Positions 1-9,328 of a DNA stretch of 35,162 nt are shown here, piece by piece. Numbering within the stretch: the first letter of the stretch is position 1; every line of letters starts with the position of its first letter. Both the position numbers and the translations under genes were made by a program. This DNA is from DATGUA01 sp035301545 (GTDB lineage Bacteria > Bacillota > Clostridia > Tissierellales > Tissierellaceae). The DNA lies in the NCBI GenBank assembly GCA_035301545.1, contig DATGUA010000069.1:1-35162 (forward strand), written 5' to 3'. The notes under the pieces are model-generated. The model was not told where the DNA came from and did not search any database. It was given only the letters and a program-made list of their open reading frames with translations.

Positions 1-872
1 ATCGTAGTCAGTGGTGGTCTATATATAGAGGCAATATTAATATCACCGAATCCTACTACAGAAATATCATCAGGAACTGTAATATTATTATCATGAAGAT
101 AATTCATAAAACCTATAGCTAATTCATCTTGACAACAAAATACTGCTGTTACATCATCTTCCTTTATCTTATTCCATATATTAGGCCCTGCATTATATCC
201 TGAATAAATTTCACATCCATCGACTAAATGTATAATAGGATCTTTACCTAAATCTTTCATATATTTCTCATAGGCCTTAACTTTCATATTTTCCCTACTT
301 AATTCAAAGTTGTTTTTGCATGTCAAATATAAGATATTTTCATGCCCCATATTAGCTAAATAATCCATCATCTTTTTAATTGCACCGTCATTATCCAAAG
401 ATACAGTAAATAAATCAGGTATAGCAAAGAATCTATTTAAGTACACAAATTCTACTTGCAATTCTTTTACATATTCTAATAATTCTTCATTTAATATTTC
501 TGATACTAATATAATTCCCTCTACTTGCTTCGTTCTTAAAAGTTGCAAAAATTTCATTTCTGTTTCAGCACTGCCATAACTACTACTTAAGATTATATCA
601 TAATTATACATTCTACCTATTTCTTCTATACCCCTTACTATCTGGGCAACATAATAATCTCCTATATCGTCTACTATAACCCCTATTAAATTTGACTTTC
701 TTCTTACTAGACTTCTAGCAACTTCATTTGGTTCATATTCTAGTTCATCAATAGCATGTAAAACTTTCCTCCTAGCTTCTGGACTTACAGGTTTCGACTT
801 ATTAATCACTCTTGAAACTGTAGATATAGATACACCTGCTAACTTTGCTACATCTTTAATTGTAGTTGCCAT
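1..872 (-). CDS. LacI-family transcriptional regulator, 3' end cut by window edge
   Basis: The reading frame opens with ATG at 872, preceded by an AAGGAGG ribosome site, and runs off base 1 with no stop, giving 290 visible residues. The N-terminus is a classic LacI helix-turn-helix (IKDVAKLAGVSISTVSRVIN, residues 5-24), followed by the hinge-helix region and a periplasmic-binding-protein-like ligand domain. LacI regulators usually have about 330-340 residues, so some 40-50 are missing at the C-terminus. It is a DNA-binding repressor or activator that responds to a small ligand, commonly a sugar or nucleoside. The ligand cannot be told here because the genes it sits with lie outside the window. 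The lipid kinase gene follows upstream on the same strand, with 55 bases between them and no clear terminator, so co-transcription is possible. Confidence 0.9.
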   Translation of the reverse strand, partial: MATTIKDVAKLAGVSISTVSRVINKSKPVSPEARRKVLHAIDELEYEPNEVARSLVRRKSNLIGVIVDDIGDYYVAQIVRGIEEIGRMYNYDIILSSSYGSAETEMKFLQLLRTKQVEGIILVSEILNEELLEYVKELQVEFVYLNRFFAIPDLFTVSLDNDGAIKKMMDYLANMGHENILYLTCKNNFELSRENMKVKAYEKYMKDLGKDPIIHLVDGCEIYSGYNAGPNIWNKIKEDDVTAVFCCQDELAIGFMNYLHDNNITVPDDISVVGFGDINIASIYRPPLTT

Positions 873-927
873 ATATCTCCCTCCTTACTCTTCTTTTTAA
901 ATATTTCTTCTTTCAAACATGTCATAA

Positions 928-1815
928 TTATACTATTAATTTCATTCCCTTAGGTACCGTTCTAAACGTAACTGGGAGACTTCCTCCATATTCTCCATCA
1001 ATATCTATTGGAACATCCTTATCTGTTGATACAAAAATCTCTTTCGTTTTAAAATATACTACATTGGGATGGGTTATATGATTTCCCCTTAGTATATTAA
1101 AAAATATATTAGCTAATTCTGTTACGTCTGAGTCCTTTATGATTAGTACATTCATCAATCCGTCTAACACATCTGCATCTGGTGCTAAATTTTTAAATCC
1201 ACCAATCGAAGAACTATTTGATACTATAAATAATAATATCTCATCAATATTAGAATACTCTTCACTTTCAAATTTCACCTTAATAGGATCTAAACCTTCT
1301 GTTACAATTTCTTTAAGTCCCTCAAAATAATATGCAGCTCTTCCTAAAATTGCTTTTGCTTCTGGAGCAACCTGGTATCCTACACTTGTTAACAATCCTC
1401 CGGCGGCTACATTTATAAAATATCTGTTTTTTATTTCTCCTAGATCTATATCTATTATTTTTTCTCTTTTTATCATATCTACAAACTCTGATACCTTAGT
1501 AGGAATATTCATATGATTTGCAAAGTCATTCACTGTTCCTGCAGAAAAAATTGCTACAGGGATTTTATTATCACTTTTGGCTATACCTGTTGCTATTTCA
1601 TTAACTGTACCATCTCCACCACATGCAATTATTATATCCCAATCCTCATTACAAGTTTCTATCGTTTCATACATAGCATCATCTTTTTTCTTAGTAAAAT
1701 GTTTTGCTACTATGTACCCATCGTCTAAAAGCATTTTTGATAGTAAATCTATCCTACTCTCTACATTTTGCCTTCCTGAAGAAGGATTTATAATCATTTT
1801 AACCTTTTTCCTCAT
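928..1815 (-). CDS. Diacylglycerol kinase-family lipid kinase (DgkB/YegS type)
   Basis: A 295-residue soluble lipid kinase. The nucleotide-binding catalytic domain shows NPSSG at residues 10-14 and the diagnostic GGDGT at 66-70, followed by NEIATG. The C-terminal half has the beta-sandwich lipid-binding domain, with late DGLMNVLII and IDIDGE motifs as in DgkB and YegS. The family phosphorylates diacylglycerol or related lipids with ATP and recycles lipid by-products at the membrane. The frame is open further upstream to 1890, but the ATG at 1815 is preferred: it follows an AGGAAAGG site about 11 bases upstream and matches the usual start of the family, a few residues before the NPSSG loop. 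The exact lipid substrate cannot be deduced. An upstream terminator (1898-1926) separates it from the DUF948-like gene, so it probably has its own promoter. Confidence 0.88.
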   Translation of the reverse strand: MRKKVKMIINPSSGRQNVESRIDLLSKMLLDDGYIVAKHFTKKKDDAMYETIETCNEDWDIIIACGGDGTVNEIATGIAKSDNKIPVAIFSAGTVNDFANHMNIPTKVSEFVDMIKREKIIDIDLGEIKNRYFINVAAGGLLTSVGYQVAPEAKAILGRAAYYFEGLKEIVTEGLDPIKVKFESEEYSNIDEILLFIVSNSSSIGGFKNLAPDADVLDGLMNVLIIKDSDVTELANIFFNILRGNHITHPNVVYFKTKEIFVSTDKDVPIDIDGEYGGSLPVTFRTVPKGMKLIV

Positions 1816-1897
1816 CCAATATCTAACCTTTCCTAAGTAATAATTATTTTCCAATATGTTATAGTATATCAGTATTTTAATCTTTATCAATATACCA

Positions 1898-1926
1898 ATA
1901 AAAAGAACCCTGATTAAGAGGGTTCT
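1898..1926 (-). terminator. Rho-independent terminator after the DUF948-like gene
   Basis: On the minus strand AGAACCCT (1926-1919) pairs perfectly with AGGGTTCT (1911-1904) across a seven-base loop, followed directly by TTTTTATT. The stop codon of the DUF948-like gene lies inside the first arm. It ends the YtxH/DUF948 unit before the lipid kinase gene. Confidence 0.85.
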
Positions 1927-2398
1927 AAAATTTCTCCAATAGATTTTTAATTATATCGATTACTTCTTTTACACGATCTATATAATCCATTATAGTTCCA
2001 GAGCCATATTTTAGATTATAAGTTGTATCAACTATATTATCTGTAACATCATCAAAAGTTTTTCCTGCCTTATCTGCTGTATTTTCAATAGTTCCAGTTA
2101 TATTTTCTACATGACCAGATATTGAATTCACATTATACAATAAACTATTTATCTCTGGTTCTAAATCCTTTATCGCTAATTTTGTTTCCCTAGTAATTTC
2201 ATTTACATTATAACTTATGTCTGGCAATTGTTTTATAGTAGTATCTAATTCTTTCATATTCTCTTCTACTACATCATTAGCTTGACCTAAAATCTTATTC
2301 ATTTTACTTAATACTAATATTAAATAAGTACCAACACCTATACCTAATAAAAATAGTATTAACTTAAACAAATCTTGAATTGTTAAGCTGGCTGTCAT
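1925..2398 (-). CDS. DUF948-like membrane-anchored coiled-coil protein
   Basis: A 157-residue protein with one N-terminal membrane segment (about residues 9-30, rich in L, I, F and G). A long heptad-patterned region follows, with repeated short stretches such as VNSISGHVENITGTIENTA, typical of DUF948 general-stress-type proteins. It is probably a single-pass membrane protein with a coiled coil; no enzymatic motif is visible. The start at 2398 is chosen because AAGGGGGG lies five bases upstream; the alternative ATG at 2416 overlaps that ribosome site. It follows the YtxH gene by 34 bases. The pairing of DUF948 and YtxH proteins is common in Firmicutes and points to an envelope or stress role, but the molecular function is unknown. 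Confidence 0.8.
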   Translation of the reverse strand: MTASLTIQDLFKLILFLLGIGVGTYLILVLSKMNKILGQANDVVEENMKELDTTIKQLPDISYNVNEITRETKLAIKDLEPEINSLLYNVNSISGHVENITGTIENTADKAGKTFDDVTDNIVDTTYNLKYGSGTIMDYIDRVKEVIDIIKNLLEKF

Positions 2399-2432
2399 GC
2401 TTACCCCCCTTATCATTAGTTAAATATGCAAT

Positions 2433-2879
2433 TTATTCTTTTATATCCTTTTTTATATCTTTTGATGTTTTTTTAGCTGTATCTTCTACTTCTTCTATTC
2501 CTTCCTTCAGGCTTTCATTTACTTTATCTTTCTTTTCCTTAACTTCTTCAGTTTTTTCCTTTAAGTCCTTTTCTACTTCATCTTTCTTCTCTTTAGCTTC
2601 TTCTGTTCTCTTTTTTAGGTCTTCTGCCATTTTATTTGTTAATTCTTTAGCGTCTGCTACTTTTTCATCAACAGTATCTTTCACATTTTCAGAAACTTCT
2701 TTTGATTTAGCAACTATTTCTTCTCTAGTTTCTTCACCAGATTTAGGTGCTAATAACACACCTGCTAATGCTCCTATAGCAGTACCTATTGCTGTTCCTG
2801 TAGCTACATTTTTTGCAACTTCCATTCTCTGTTTTCTTTGATACTCTCTTCTTTTCTCTTCAATCATTCTACCTAACAT
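2433..2879 (-). CDS. YtxH domain-containing protein
   Basis: A 148-residue protein. The N-terminal third has a Gly/Ala-rich hydrophobic segment (about residues 26-45) ending in the YtxH signature LLAPKSGEETR (about 42-52). The rest is a very charged Lys/Glu heptad region with repeated EKTEEVKEKKDKV-like units, expected to form an extended coiled coil. YtxH proteins are small membrane-associated proteins of general stress regulons in Bacillus; no enzymatic activity is known. The start at 2879 has a GGGGAGA site at good spacing. It heads a two-gene unit with the DUF948-like gene and is divergent from the ABC exporter genes. The 180-200 base region between them must carry both promoters, but I see no consensus promoter I would defend there. 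Confidence 0.85.
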   Translation of the reverse strand: MLGRMIEEKRREYQRKQRMEVAKNVATGTAIGTAIGALAGVLLAPKSGEETREEIVAKSKEVSENVKDTVDEKVADAKELTNKMAEDLKKRTEEAKEKKDEVEKDLKEKTEEVKEKKDKVNESLKEGIEEVEDTAKKTSKDIKKDIKE

Positions 2880-3116
2880 TATAAATCTCCCCTTTGATAA
2901 GTTTTATTTTAAACATCCTTTAACATGTATATTATCTACCCCAAAAGTTTATAAACAATCATATATATACATAATATTACTACTTTTTAACATTTTCTTA
3001 TATTATATCATATATATTCTTCTAAAATATGATTTTATTTATAAATAAGTGGTAATATATACTTGAAGCATTTATTTTTAATGATATTAGTATGTGGAAA
3101 GGTGGTTAATTTATAC

Positions 3117-4862
3117 ATGAAAACATTTGGCAGATTGAAAGAATTTTTTTTGAAAAACAAATGGTCCTACATTGTTGGATTATTTTGGTTACTATTAGTT
3201 GATGCTGTACAATTATTAGTACCAAAAATATTGGGTAATCTAACAGATGACTTTCAAAATAATATTCTAAGTACAGAAGGTATTTTGAAATATGCTATTT
3301 ATATTGTTTTAACAGGTGCTATTATAGGATTAGGTCGTTATTTTTGGAGAATTTATATTATAGGAAATTCCAGAAAATTAGAATATCATTTAAGAAAGGA
3401 ATTATTTGATCATCTATTGACTCTATCTCCTAATTATTTTAACACTCATAGGACTGGAGACTTAATGTCTCATGCTACTAATGATATAAATGCAGTTAGA
3501 CAGGCAATGGGTTTTGGAATAATTCTGATGGTAGACTCTATTTTTTTAATAATTTTATCTTTATTTATGATGATTAGAACTACTAGTCTAAAATTAACAA
3601 TTATAGCTATCTTTAATTTACCTATCATAGTATTTCTTACTAGAAGATTTGGTTCTGTTATATATCAAAGATCAAAAATTGTTCAGGGAGCCTTTTCTGA
3701 TTTAACAGAAACTTCACAAGAAAGTTTTGCAGGTATGAGAGTTATTAAATCTTTCGTCCAAGAAGATCTAGTATCTGATAATTTTAATGAAGTAAATAAA
3801 GATAATCTAGATAAAAATTTAGCATTAGTAAGGATATCCGGATCTTTTAGACCACTTTTACAATTCGTATTTTCAATTAGTCTATTTATAACTATATTTT
3901 ATGGTGGTAAAGAAGTTATACGTGGAAATATATCCTTAGGTAGTTTTATTGCTTTTTACACTTATTTAGGTCTTTTAAATTGGCCTACTCGTGCATTAGG
4001 TCAAGTTATAAATATATTACAAAGAGGAGCAGCCTCTATGGATAGAATTAATTTAATATTAGATGAAGAACCAGAAATAGTAGAAACTGAAAATCCTATA
4101 GTAACGGATATTAACGGTTATATACAGTTTAAAGATGTATCCTTTAAATATCCAAATTCAAATAATTATGCATTATCAAATATTAATTTCACAATAGAAA
4201 AAGGGCAAACTTTAGCTATACTAGGCCGGACCGGAAGTGGTAAATCTACTATTGCTGATTTACTTTTAAGATTATATGATATCCAAGAAGGTTCTATATT
4301 AATAGATAATCTGGAAATTAAAGATTTAGAATTCAAAACCTTGAGAGAAAATATTGGATATGTACCTCAAGATAACTTCCTTTTTTCTGAAACAATTAAA
4401 GATAATATAGCTTTTGCCTTTGATAATAATATTCAAGAAGAACAAGTTTTCCAAGCTGCAAAAATGGCTGAAGTTTATGATAATATTGTAGAATTCCCTA
4501 AGTCTTTTAATACAATATTAGGTGAACGAGGGGTCACACTTTCTGGTGGTCAAAGACAAAGAAGTTCTATTGCTAGAGCTTTAATAAAAGAACCTCCTAT
4601 ACTAATATTAGATGATAGTTTATCTGCTGTAGATACTGAAACTGAAGAAAGTATTCTAAATAATTTAGATTCCTTTATTTCTAATACTACTACAATTATA
4701 ATAAGCCATAGAGTCTCTACTATCCAAAATGCTGATGAAATTATATTTTTAGATAATGGTTCAATTGTAGAAAGAGGAACACATGATGAACTTTTAAATT
4801 TAAATGGTTTTTATAAAGATCTATACGAAAAACAATTACTAGAAGAAAAAATACAAGGATAG
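3117..4862 (+). CDS. ABC exporter half-transporter, degenerate-site subunit (BmrC/TM287-like)
   Basis: A 581-residue half-transporter: six membrane helices (about residues 15-300) followed by an ATPase domain. Walker A is GRTGSGKS (about 369-376), the signature LSGGQ is canonical, and Walker B is ILILDD with Asp499. The next residue, normally the catalytic Glu, is Asp500. That change marks the degenerate-site partner of heterodimeric exporters such as BmrC, LmrC or TM287. It should pair with the next gene, whose ribosome site AGGAGGT starts one base after this stop. The frame is open from a TTG at 3063, but ATG 3117 is preferred because AAAGGTGG precedes it and the sequence from there matches the family N-terminus. 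Substrate unknown; multidrug or lipid export is typical. Confidence 0.9.
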   Translation: MKTFGRLKEFFLKNKWSYIVGLFWLLLVDAVQLLVPKILGNLTDDFQNNILSTEGILKYAIYIVLTGAIIGLGRYFWRIYIIGNSRKLEYHLRKELFDHLLTLSPNYFNTHRTGDLMSHATNDINAVRQAMGFGIILMVDSIFLIILSLFMMIRTTSLKLTIIAIFNLPIIVFLTRRFGSVIYQRSKIVQGAFSDLTETSQESFAGMRVIKSFVQEDLVSDNFNEVNKDNLDKNLALVRISGSFRPLLQFVFSISLFITIFYGGKEVIRGNISLGSFIAFYTYLGLLNWPTRALGQVINILQRGAASMDRINLILDEEPEIVETENPIVTDINGYIQFKDVSFKYPNSNNYALSNINFTIEKGQTLAILGRTGSGKSTIADLLLRLYDIQEGSILIDNLEIKDLEFKTLRENIGYVPQDNFLFSETIKDNIAFAFDNNIQEEQVFQAAKMAEVYDNIVEFPKSFNTILGERGVTLSGGQRQRSSIARALIKEPPILILDDSLSAVDTETEESILNNLDSFISNTTTIIISHRVSTIQNADEIIFLDNGSIVERGTHDELLNLNGFYKDLYEKQLLEEKIQG

Positions 4863-4873
4863 GAGGTAATATA

Positions 4874-6877
4874 ATGGATAATAAAGACACAATAGGTAAA
4901 GCTTATGACTCTAAATTAATGAAAAGATTATTAGGATATGCAAGGCCTTATTGGAAATTATTTCTACTATCCTTTGTACTCTTAATAATTATTACAGGAT
5001 TAGAACTATTAAATCCTTATTTATTAAAAGTAGCAATCGATGATTATATTAACGGTAATCAAAAACCTAGATATGAGGTAGACATAGACTCTCCCGTCGA
5101 AGGAATAGAGTTCAATAATCATAAATATGTTCGAGAAGCTGATTTAGAAAAGAATCAACTAGAAATAATAGAGGACAAACCTATTAAACGGATTATACAA
5201 AGTGATAATAATTACTATTTAGTAAATTATGACGACCAAGATGCTACTAATGGTGTTTTAATAGATGAAGCTAGTTATTCTAAATTTAGAGATTATGATT
5301 TACTTGGCGTAAATAGAGTTTCTATGTCCTTTTTTATAGTTATATTGTTTATATTTTTATTTAATTATGCTCAAGTTTATCTATTAAATTATACTGGTCA
5401 ACGAATTATATTTAATATTCGTGAAGAAATATTCAATCATATACAGAATTTATCTATTGGATTCTTTGATAAAAATCCTATAGGAAAATTAGTTACTAGA
5501 GTTACTAATGATACTGAAACCTTAAATGAAATGTATACATCTGTTTTAGTTAATTTATTTAAAGATATACTTATGCTCCTAGGCATTATGATTATAATGG
5601 TAAAAATGAATTATAAATTGGCACTTTTATCATTCGCTTTATTACCATTTATACTAGTAGTTTCTATTATCTTTAGAAATAATATTAGAGTAGTTTATAG
5701 ACTAGCAAGATTACAATTATCTAAAATTAATTCTAGTTTAAATGAATATCTTTCAGGTGTGCTTACTATTCAAATATTTAATAAAGAAAATAAGATATCT
5801 AAAAAGTTTGATGATTTAAATACTAAATATTTAGATACAGCTAAGAGGGAAGTCAAAATATACGCTATGCTTAGGCCATCTATTGAGATAATTCGTTCTT
5901 TAGGTATAGCTACTCTTATATATTTTGGAGGTGGCGAGGTAATATCTGGTGCAGTAGAATTTGGTAAATTATATATATTTATAGACTATCTTCAAAAGTT
6001 TTTTGGTCCTATAATGGAGTTAACTGAAAAATATAATATTTTACAATCCTCTATGGCATCTAGCGAAAGAATATTTGATATTCTAGACACCGAAACCTTT
6101 ATCAATAATTCTAGCAATCCAGTATCAATAAAAGATATCAAGGGTAAAATTGAATTCCAAAATGTCTGGTTTGCCTATGAAGACGAAGATTGGGTTTTAA
6201 AAGATATTAGTTTTACAATTAATTCAGGTGAGACTATAGCTTTAGTCGGGGCTACTGGTGCTGGAAAATCATCAATAATAAACTTAATTACTAGATTTTA
6301 TGATATTCAATACGGCAAAATCTTATTAGATGATATTGATATTACAGATATAGATAAATATAAACTTAGACAATATATAGGTGTAGTCCTACAAGATGTA
6401 TTCCTGTTTTCTGGTACTATAGAAGATAATATTAAACTAAATAATGATAATATCAGTAGAGAAGATATACAGGAAGTAGCAGAATTCGTAAATGCTGATA
6501 AATTTATCAATCAATTACCTAAAAAATATGATGAACCTATTATGGAACGAGGCTCTACCCTTTCTTCTGGAGAGAGACAATTATTATCTTTTGCTCGTAC
6601 CCTAGCATATAACCCTCAAATACTTATATTAGATGAGGCAACATCTAATATAGATACAGAGACTGAATTGTTGATTCAAGATGCTTTAGGCAAATTAGTT
6701 AAAGATAGAACTTCTATTGCTATAGCACATAGACTATCAACTATACAATACGCAGATAATATTATAGTCCTAAGTAAAGGCGAAATAAAAGAAATGGGTA
6801 ATCATCAAGAACTTCTTGAATTAGAAGGTATGTATTATGATTTATATAGATTACAATATGCTGAATCAATAGATTAA
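4874..6877 (+). CDS. ABC exporter half-transporter, catalytic subunit (BmrD/TM288-like)
   Basis: A 667-residue half-transporter, longer than its partner because of a hydrophilic insertion (about residues 55-145) between the first two membrane helices, as in BmrD/LmrD-type subunits. The ATPase domain has Walker A GATGAGKS and Walker B ILILDE with Asp587 and the catalytic Glu588 intact, while the signature loop is the deviant LSSGE (563-567). This is the expected complement of the upstream gene: together they would form one competent ATP site (this Walker B plus the partner's LSGGQ) and one degenerate site. The start is the ATG ten bases after an AGGAGGT. A very strong terminator follows the stop. 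Family knowledge gives export of hydrophobic compounds; the substrate cannot be seen. Confidence 0.92.
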   Translation: MDNKDTIGKAYDSKLMKRLLGYARPYWKLFLLSFVLLIIITGLELLNPYLLKVAIDDYINGNQKPRYEVDIDSPVEGIEFNNHKYVREADLEKNQLEIIEDKPIKRIIQSDNNYYLVNYDDQDATNGVLIDEASYSKFRDYDLLGVNRVSMSFFIVILFIFLFNYAQVYLLNYTGQRIIFNIREEIFNHIQNLSIGFFDKNPIGKLVTRVTNDTETLNEMYTSVLVNLFKDILMLLGIMIIMVKMNYKLALLSFALLPFILVVSIIFRNNIRVVYRLARLQLSKINSSLNEYLSGVLTIQIFNKENKISKKFDDLNTKYLDTAKREVKIYAMLRPSIEIIRSLGIATLIYFGGGEVISGAVEFGKLYIFIDYLQKFFGPIMELTEKYNILQSSMASSERIFDILDTETFINNSSNPVSIKDIKGKIEFQNVWFAYEDEDWVLKDISFTINSGETIALVGATGAGKSSIINLITRFYDIQYGKILLDDIDITDIDKYKLRQYIGVVLQDVFLFSGTIEDNIKLNNDNISREDIQEVAEFVNADKFINQLPKKYDEPIMERGSTLSSGERQLLSFARTLAYNPQILILDEATSNIDTETELLIQDALGKLVKDRTSIAIAHRLSTIQYADNIIVLSKGEIKEMGNHQELLELEGMYYDLYRLQYAESID

Positions 6878-6880
6878 ATA

Positions 6881-6922
6881 AAATAGGTCTTAAGGCTTAT
6901 TAATAAGCCTTAAGACCTATTT
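6881..6922. terminator. Strong hairpin terminator after the ABC exporter pair
   Basis: A perfect 19-base inverted repeat (6881-6899 against 6904-6922) with a TTAA loop, beginning AAATAGGTC and ending GACCTATTT, followed by TATTTATT. It lies four bases after the second transporter gene and is A-rich on its left arm, so it could also act on the other strand. Confidence 0.9.
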
Positions 6923-7035
6923 TATTTATTATTAATCTTTTCATATAATCCTTTGTTTAATTTGTATCACCTCTTATTGTACATGCATAGGATATATTGA
7001 ACCAAATAAATAAAGTAATGAAAGGACATGATAAA

Positions 7036-9093
7036 ATGTATAAAGATAAAAAGCCAATTAATGGTGATAAAAAGGACAAACAATTAAAAAAATACCGTCA
7101 TAAAAACACAGGTCCCAACAAAAAAATGACTAGTGATTCTGGTTTTAAAGTTTCTAATGATCGCTGGAGTTTAAGAGCTGGAAAACGTGGGCCTACTTTA
7201 CTTCAAGATATTCATTTTTACAGAAAACAATCACGCTTTAATCGTGAAAGAATCCCTGAAAAAGTAGTCCATGCCAGAGGATTTGGACTATACGGTGATT
7301 TTGAATGTACTAAATCTATGAAGAAATATACTACAGCACATTTTTTACAAAAACCTGGTACCACAACCCCTGTATTTACTAGATTTTCTAATTTTATTGG
7401 AAATAAAGGTTCAAAAGATACAGCAGTAGATATACGAGGTTTTGCAGTAAAGTTTTATACTCAAGAAGGAAATTATGATATGTTATCTCTTCAATTTCCT
7501 ATATTTATATTAGCAGATGCTATGAAATTCATGGATGTTACTCATGCGGCAAAACAAAGTCCAGTTACTGACGTACCTCAAGCTACTGTTGCCCATGATA
7601 GGTTTTGGGATTATGTGGTAAGTAATCAGGAATCCGCTCATATGGTTATGTGGCTTATGTCTCTTAGAGGACGTCCCAGAAGTTGGAGGATGATGGAGGG
7701 ATGGCCTATAAATACCTTTAGATTTATCAATGAATTTGGTAAGTCTACCTTTGTTAGATTTGTATGGAAACCTAAATTAGGAGTTCATTCATTATTATTA
7801 GATGAGGCAAATGTTATAGGTGGGGTTGACCCAGATTTTCATCATCGTGATATTATAGAGACAGTACAAAAAGGAATATATCCTGAATATGAATTAGGGG
7901 TACAACTAATACCAGAAGAAGATGAATTTAAATACAACTTTGATGTTTTAGATGCTACAAAGCTATGGCCTGAAGAAATAGTTCCTGTTGAAATTATAGG
8001 TGAACTTACTCTAAATCGATTAGTTGATGATTTCTTTTCAGAGGAAGAACAATCCTCTTTTGATCCAGCAACTCTTGTCCCAGGTATTGATGTATCTAAT
8101 GATCCAGTCCTACAGGGAAGGCTCTTCGCTTATCGTGATACAGATTATCATAGACTTGGTACAGGAAATATTAACGAAATCCCAGTTAATAAACCTATAT
8201 CTGAAGTAAACACCAATTTCCAAGATAGTTATTCTAAGTATCAAATTGATGAAGATAATGTAAGATACCATAAAAATCATTTAGCTCATAACACTCCAGC
8301 AGAAACTCCTACAAAAAAAGGTGGATACAAAACTTATCCAGAAGAAGTGGAGGGGTATAAAACTAGAGAACGTCCAAGTAAATCTTTCTACGATTATTTC
8401 TCTCAAGCAAGAATATTTTGGAATAGTTTAGCACCATTTGAGAAGAAGGATCTTATTAGCACTTTTTCTTATCATCTTCAATATGTAAAAAATAAATCTA
8501 TCAGACAAAAAAATGTTGAAATGTGGGCAAATGTAGATAGAGAAATGGCATGTATAATAGCAGATAATATTGGAGTTAATCCTCCAAGAAATTCTAATGT
8601 TTCGGTCGAGAAAAGTTTCCCATCACTTAGTATGTCTAACACACCACATTATCCTTATACTCAAAAAGTCGGAGTATTAATTGGGAATGGATTTAATGGT
8701 GAAGAAATAAGACAAGTTCTAAATATGTTCAAAGATTATCAGATATTTGTAGACATTATTAGTGAAAAATTAGGAACTATTATAGGGGATGATGGTACTA
8801 AGTTAGAAGTAGATGAAACCTTCGAAACCAAGTATCCGGTCCTTTATGATTCAATTTATATCGTTGGAGGTAGTGTTGAAAATCAAAAACAATTCCATCA
8901 GAACATTGTTGAATTTTATTATGAACAATATAAACACTATAAGCCAATAGGCATATCTAGCTCTGCCCAAACTCATATAAAAATATCAAAGGATAGTAAT
9001 CTAAAAGGAGTCATTTTTGCAAAAAATAATCCTAACTTCTTAAAACAGTTTGTATCTGCAATCTCAAAACAACGTTTTTGGGATAGAAAGTAA
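7036..9093 (+). CDS. Large-subunit catalase-like protein with an altered active site
   Basis: A 685-residue protein with the layout of clade II large catalases: a basic N-terminal arm, a catalase core (about 45-480) and a C-terminal DJ-1/flavodoxin-like domain (about 540-685). The distal His79 (VVHARG) and the proximal haem-ligand Tyr366 (RLFAYRDTDYHR) are present. However, the conserved GNN segment that carries the catalytic Asn reads S151-L152-Q153 (DMLSLQFPIF), and the usual MEGFGVHTF is MEGWPINTF. Haem binding is likely, but normal hydrogen peroxide dismutation is uncertain. ATG 7036 is chosen because AAAGGA lies nine bases upstream; the frame is open from a TTG at 6997. It is monocistronic between two strong hairpins. 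An oxidative-stress role would fit an anaerobe, but a catalase-related activity of another kind is possible. Confidence 0.85.
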   Translation: MYKDKKPINGDKKDKQLKKYRHKNTGPNKKMTSDSGFKVSNDRWSLRAGKRGPTLLQDIHFYRKQSRFNRERIPEKVVHARGFGLYGDFECTKSMKKYTTAHFLQKPGTTTPVFTRFSNFIGNKGSKDTAVDIRGFAVKFYTQEGNYDMLSLQFPIFILADAMKFMDVTHAAKQSPVTDVPQATVAHDRFWDYVVSNQESAHMVMWLMSLRGRPRSWRMMEGWPINTFRFINEFGKSTFVRFVWKPKLGVHSLLLDEANVIGGVDPDFHHRDIIETVQKGIYPEYELGVQLIPEEDEFKYNFDVLDATKLWPEEIVPVEIIGELTLNRLVDDFFSEEEQSSFDPATLVPGIDVSNDPVLQGRLFAYRDTDYHRLGTGNINEIPVNKPISEVNTNFQDSYSKYQIDEDNVRYHKNHLAHNTPAETPTKKGGYKTYPEEVEGYKTRERPSKSFYDYFSQARIFWNSLAPFEKKDLISTFSYHLQYVKNKSIRQKNVEMWANVDREMACIIADNIGVNPPRNSNVSVEKSFPSLSMSNTPHYPYTQKVGVLIGNGFNGEEIRQVLNMFKDYQIFVDIISEKLGTIIGDDGTKLEVDETFETKYPVLYDSIYIVGGSVENQKQFHQNIVEFYYEQYKHYKPIGISSSAQTHIKISKDSNLKGVIFAKNNPNFLKQFVSAISKQRFWDRK

Positions 9094-9101
9094 TATAGAA
9101 T

Positions 9102-9137
9102 AACAAAATCCCTCTAGCTAGCTAGAGGGATTTTGTT
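9102..9137. terminator. Bidirectional terminator shared by the catalase-like gene and the 6S RNA
   Basis: A perfect 36-base palindrome (arms 9102-9117 and 9122-9137 around CTAG) reads AACAAAATCCCTCTAG on either strand and ends in TTTTGTT in both directions. It lies nine bases after the catalase-like stop on the plus strand and directly after the 3' end of the putative 6S RNA on the minus strand. Confidence 0.88.
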
Positions 9138-9138
9138 A

Positions 9139-9322
9139 CTTCCACAATGCCGTATATCCTCATTTAATTCACGCCCTTTTGTATAAAGGTGGGTATCCTG
9201 TTAATATCATCTAATGTCCACTTTACAGAGGCATATTATCCGATATTAAACTTAGATTCCCATATTGAATGTGTCGGTTGAATTATTTGAGTTCACGTAC
9301 ATCGCAGAAACTTTCATCTTGT
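9139..9322 (-). ncRNA. ssrS: Probable 6S RNA (SsrS)
   Basis: A non-coding stretch of about 184 bases between two convergent coding genes has its own near-perfect promoter (9329-9357) and terminator (9102-9137). The predicted transcript folds on itself: its 5' segment TTTCTGCGATGT (9310-9299) pairs continuously, with wobbles, to its 3' segment GCATTGTGGAAG (9150-9139). Further in, CTCA/TGAG and AATTCA/TGAATT (9291-9279 against 9159-9170) continue the helix. This long rod, with UUUCU..GAUGU near the 5' end and GGCAU..GGA near the 3' end, is what 6S RNAs show, including E. coli SsrS. The family binds sigma-A RNA polymerase as a promoter mimic and adjusts transcription in stationary phase. No reading frame of note lies here. 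The exact ends are estimates. Confidence 0.72.
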
Positions 9323-9328
9323 AAATTT

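Noticed and set aside
2380..2841. Plus-strand Ser/Phe-rich frame of 153 codons over the YtxH gene
   Set aside because: It is the antisense image of the Lys/Glu-rich coiled coil; composition explains it and no start signal precedes it.
3035..3048. Perfect 14-base palindrome TTATTTATAAATAA before the ABC exporter genes
   Set aside because: It is made only of A and T in a very AT-rich gap and could easily arise by chance; no matching regulator or second copy was seen.
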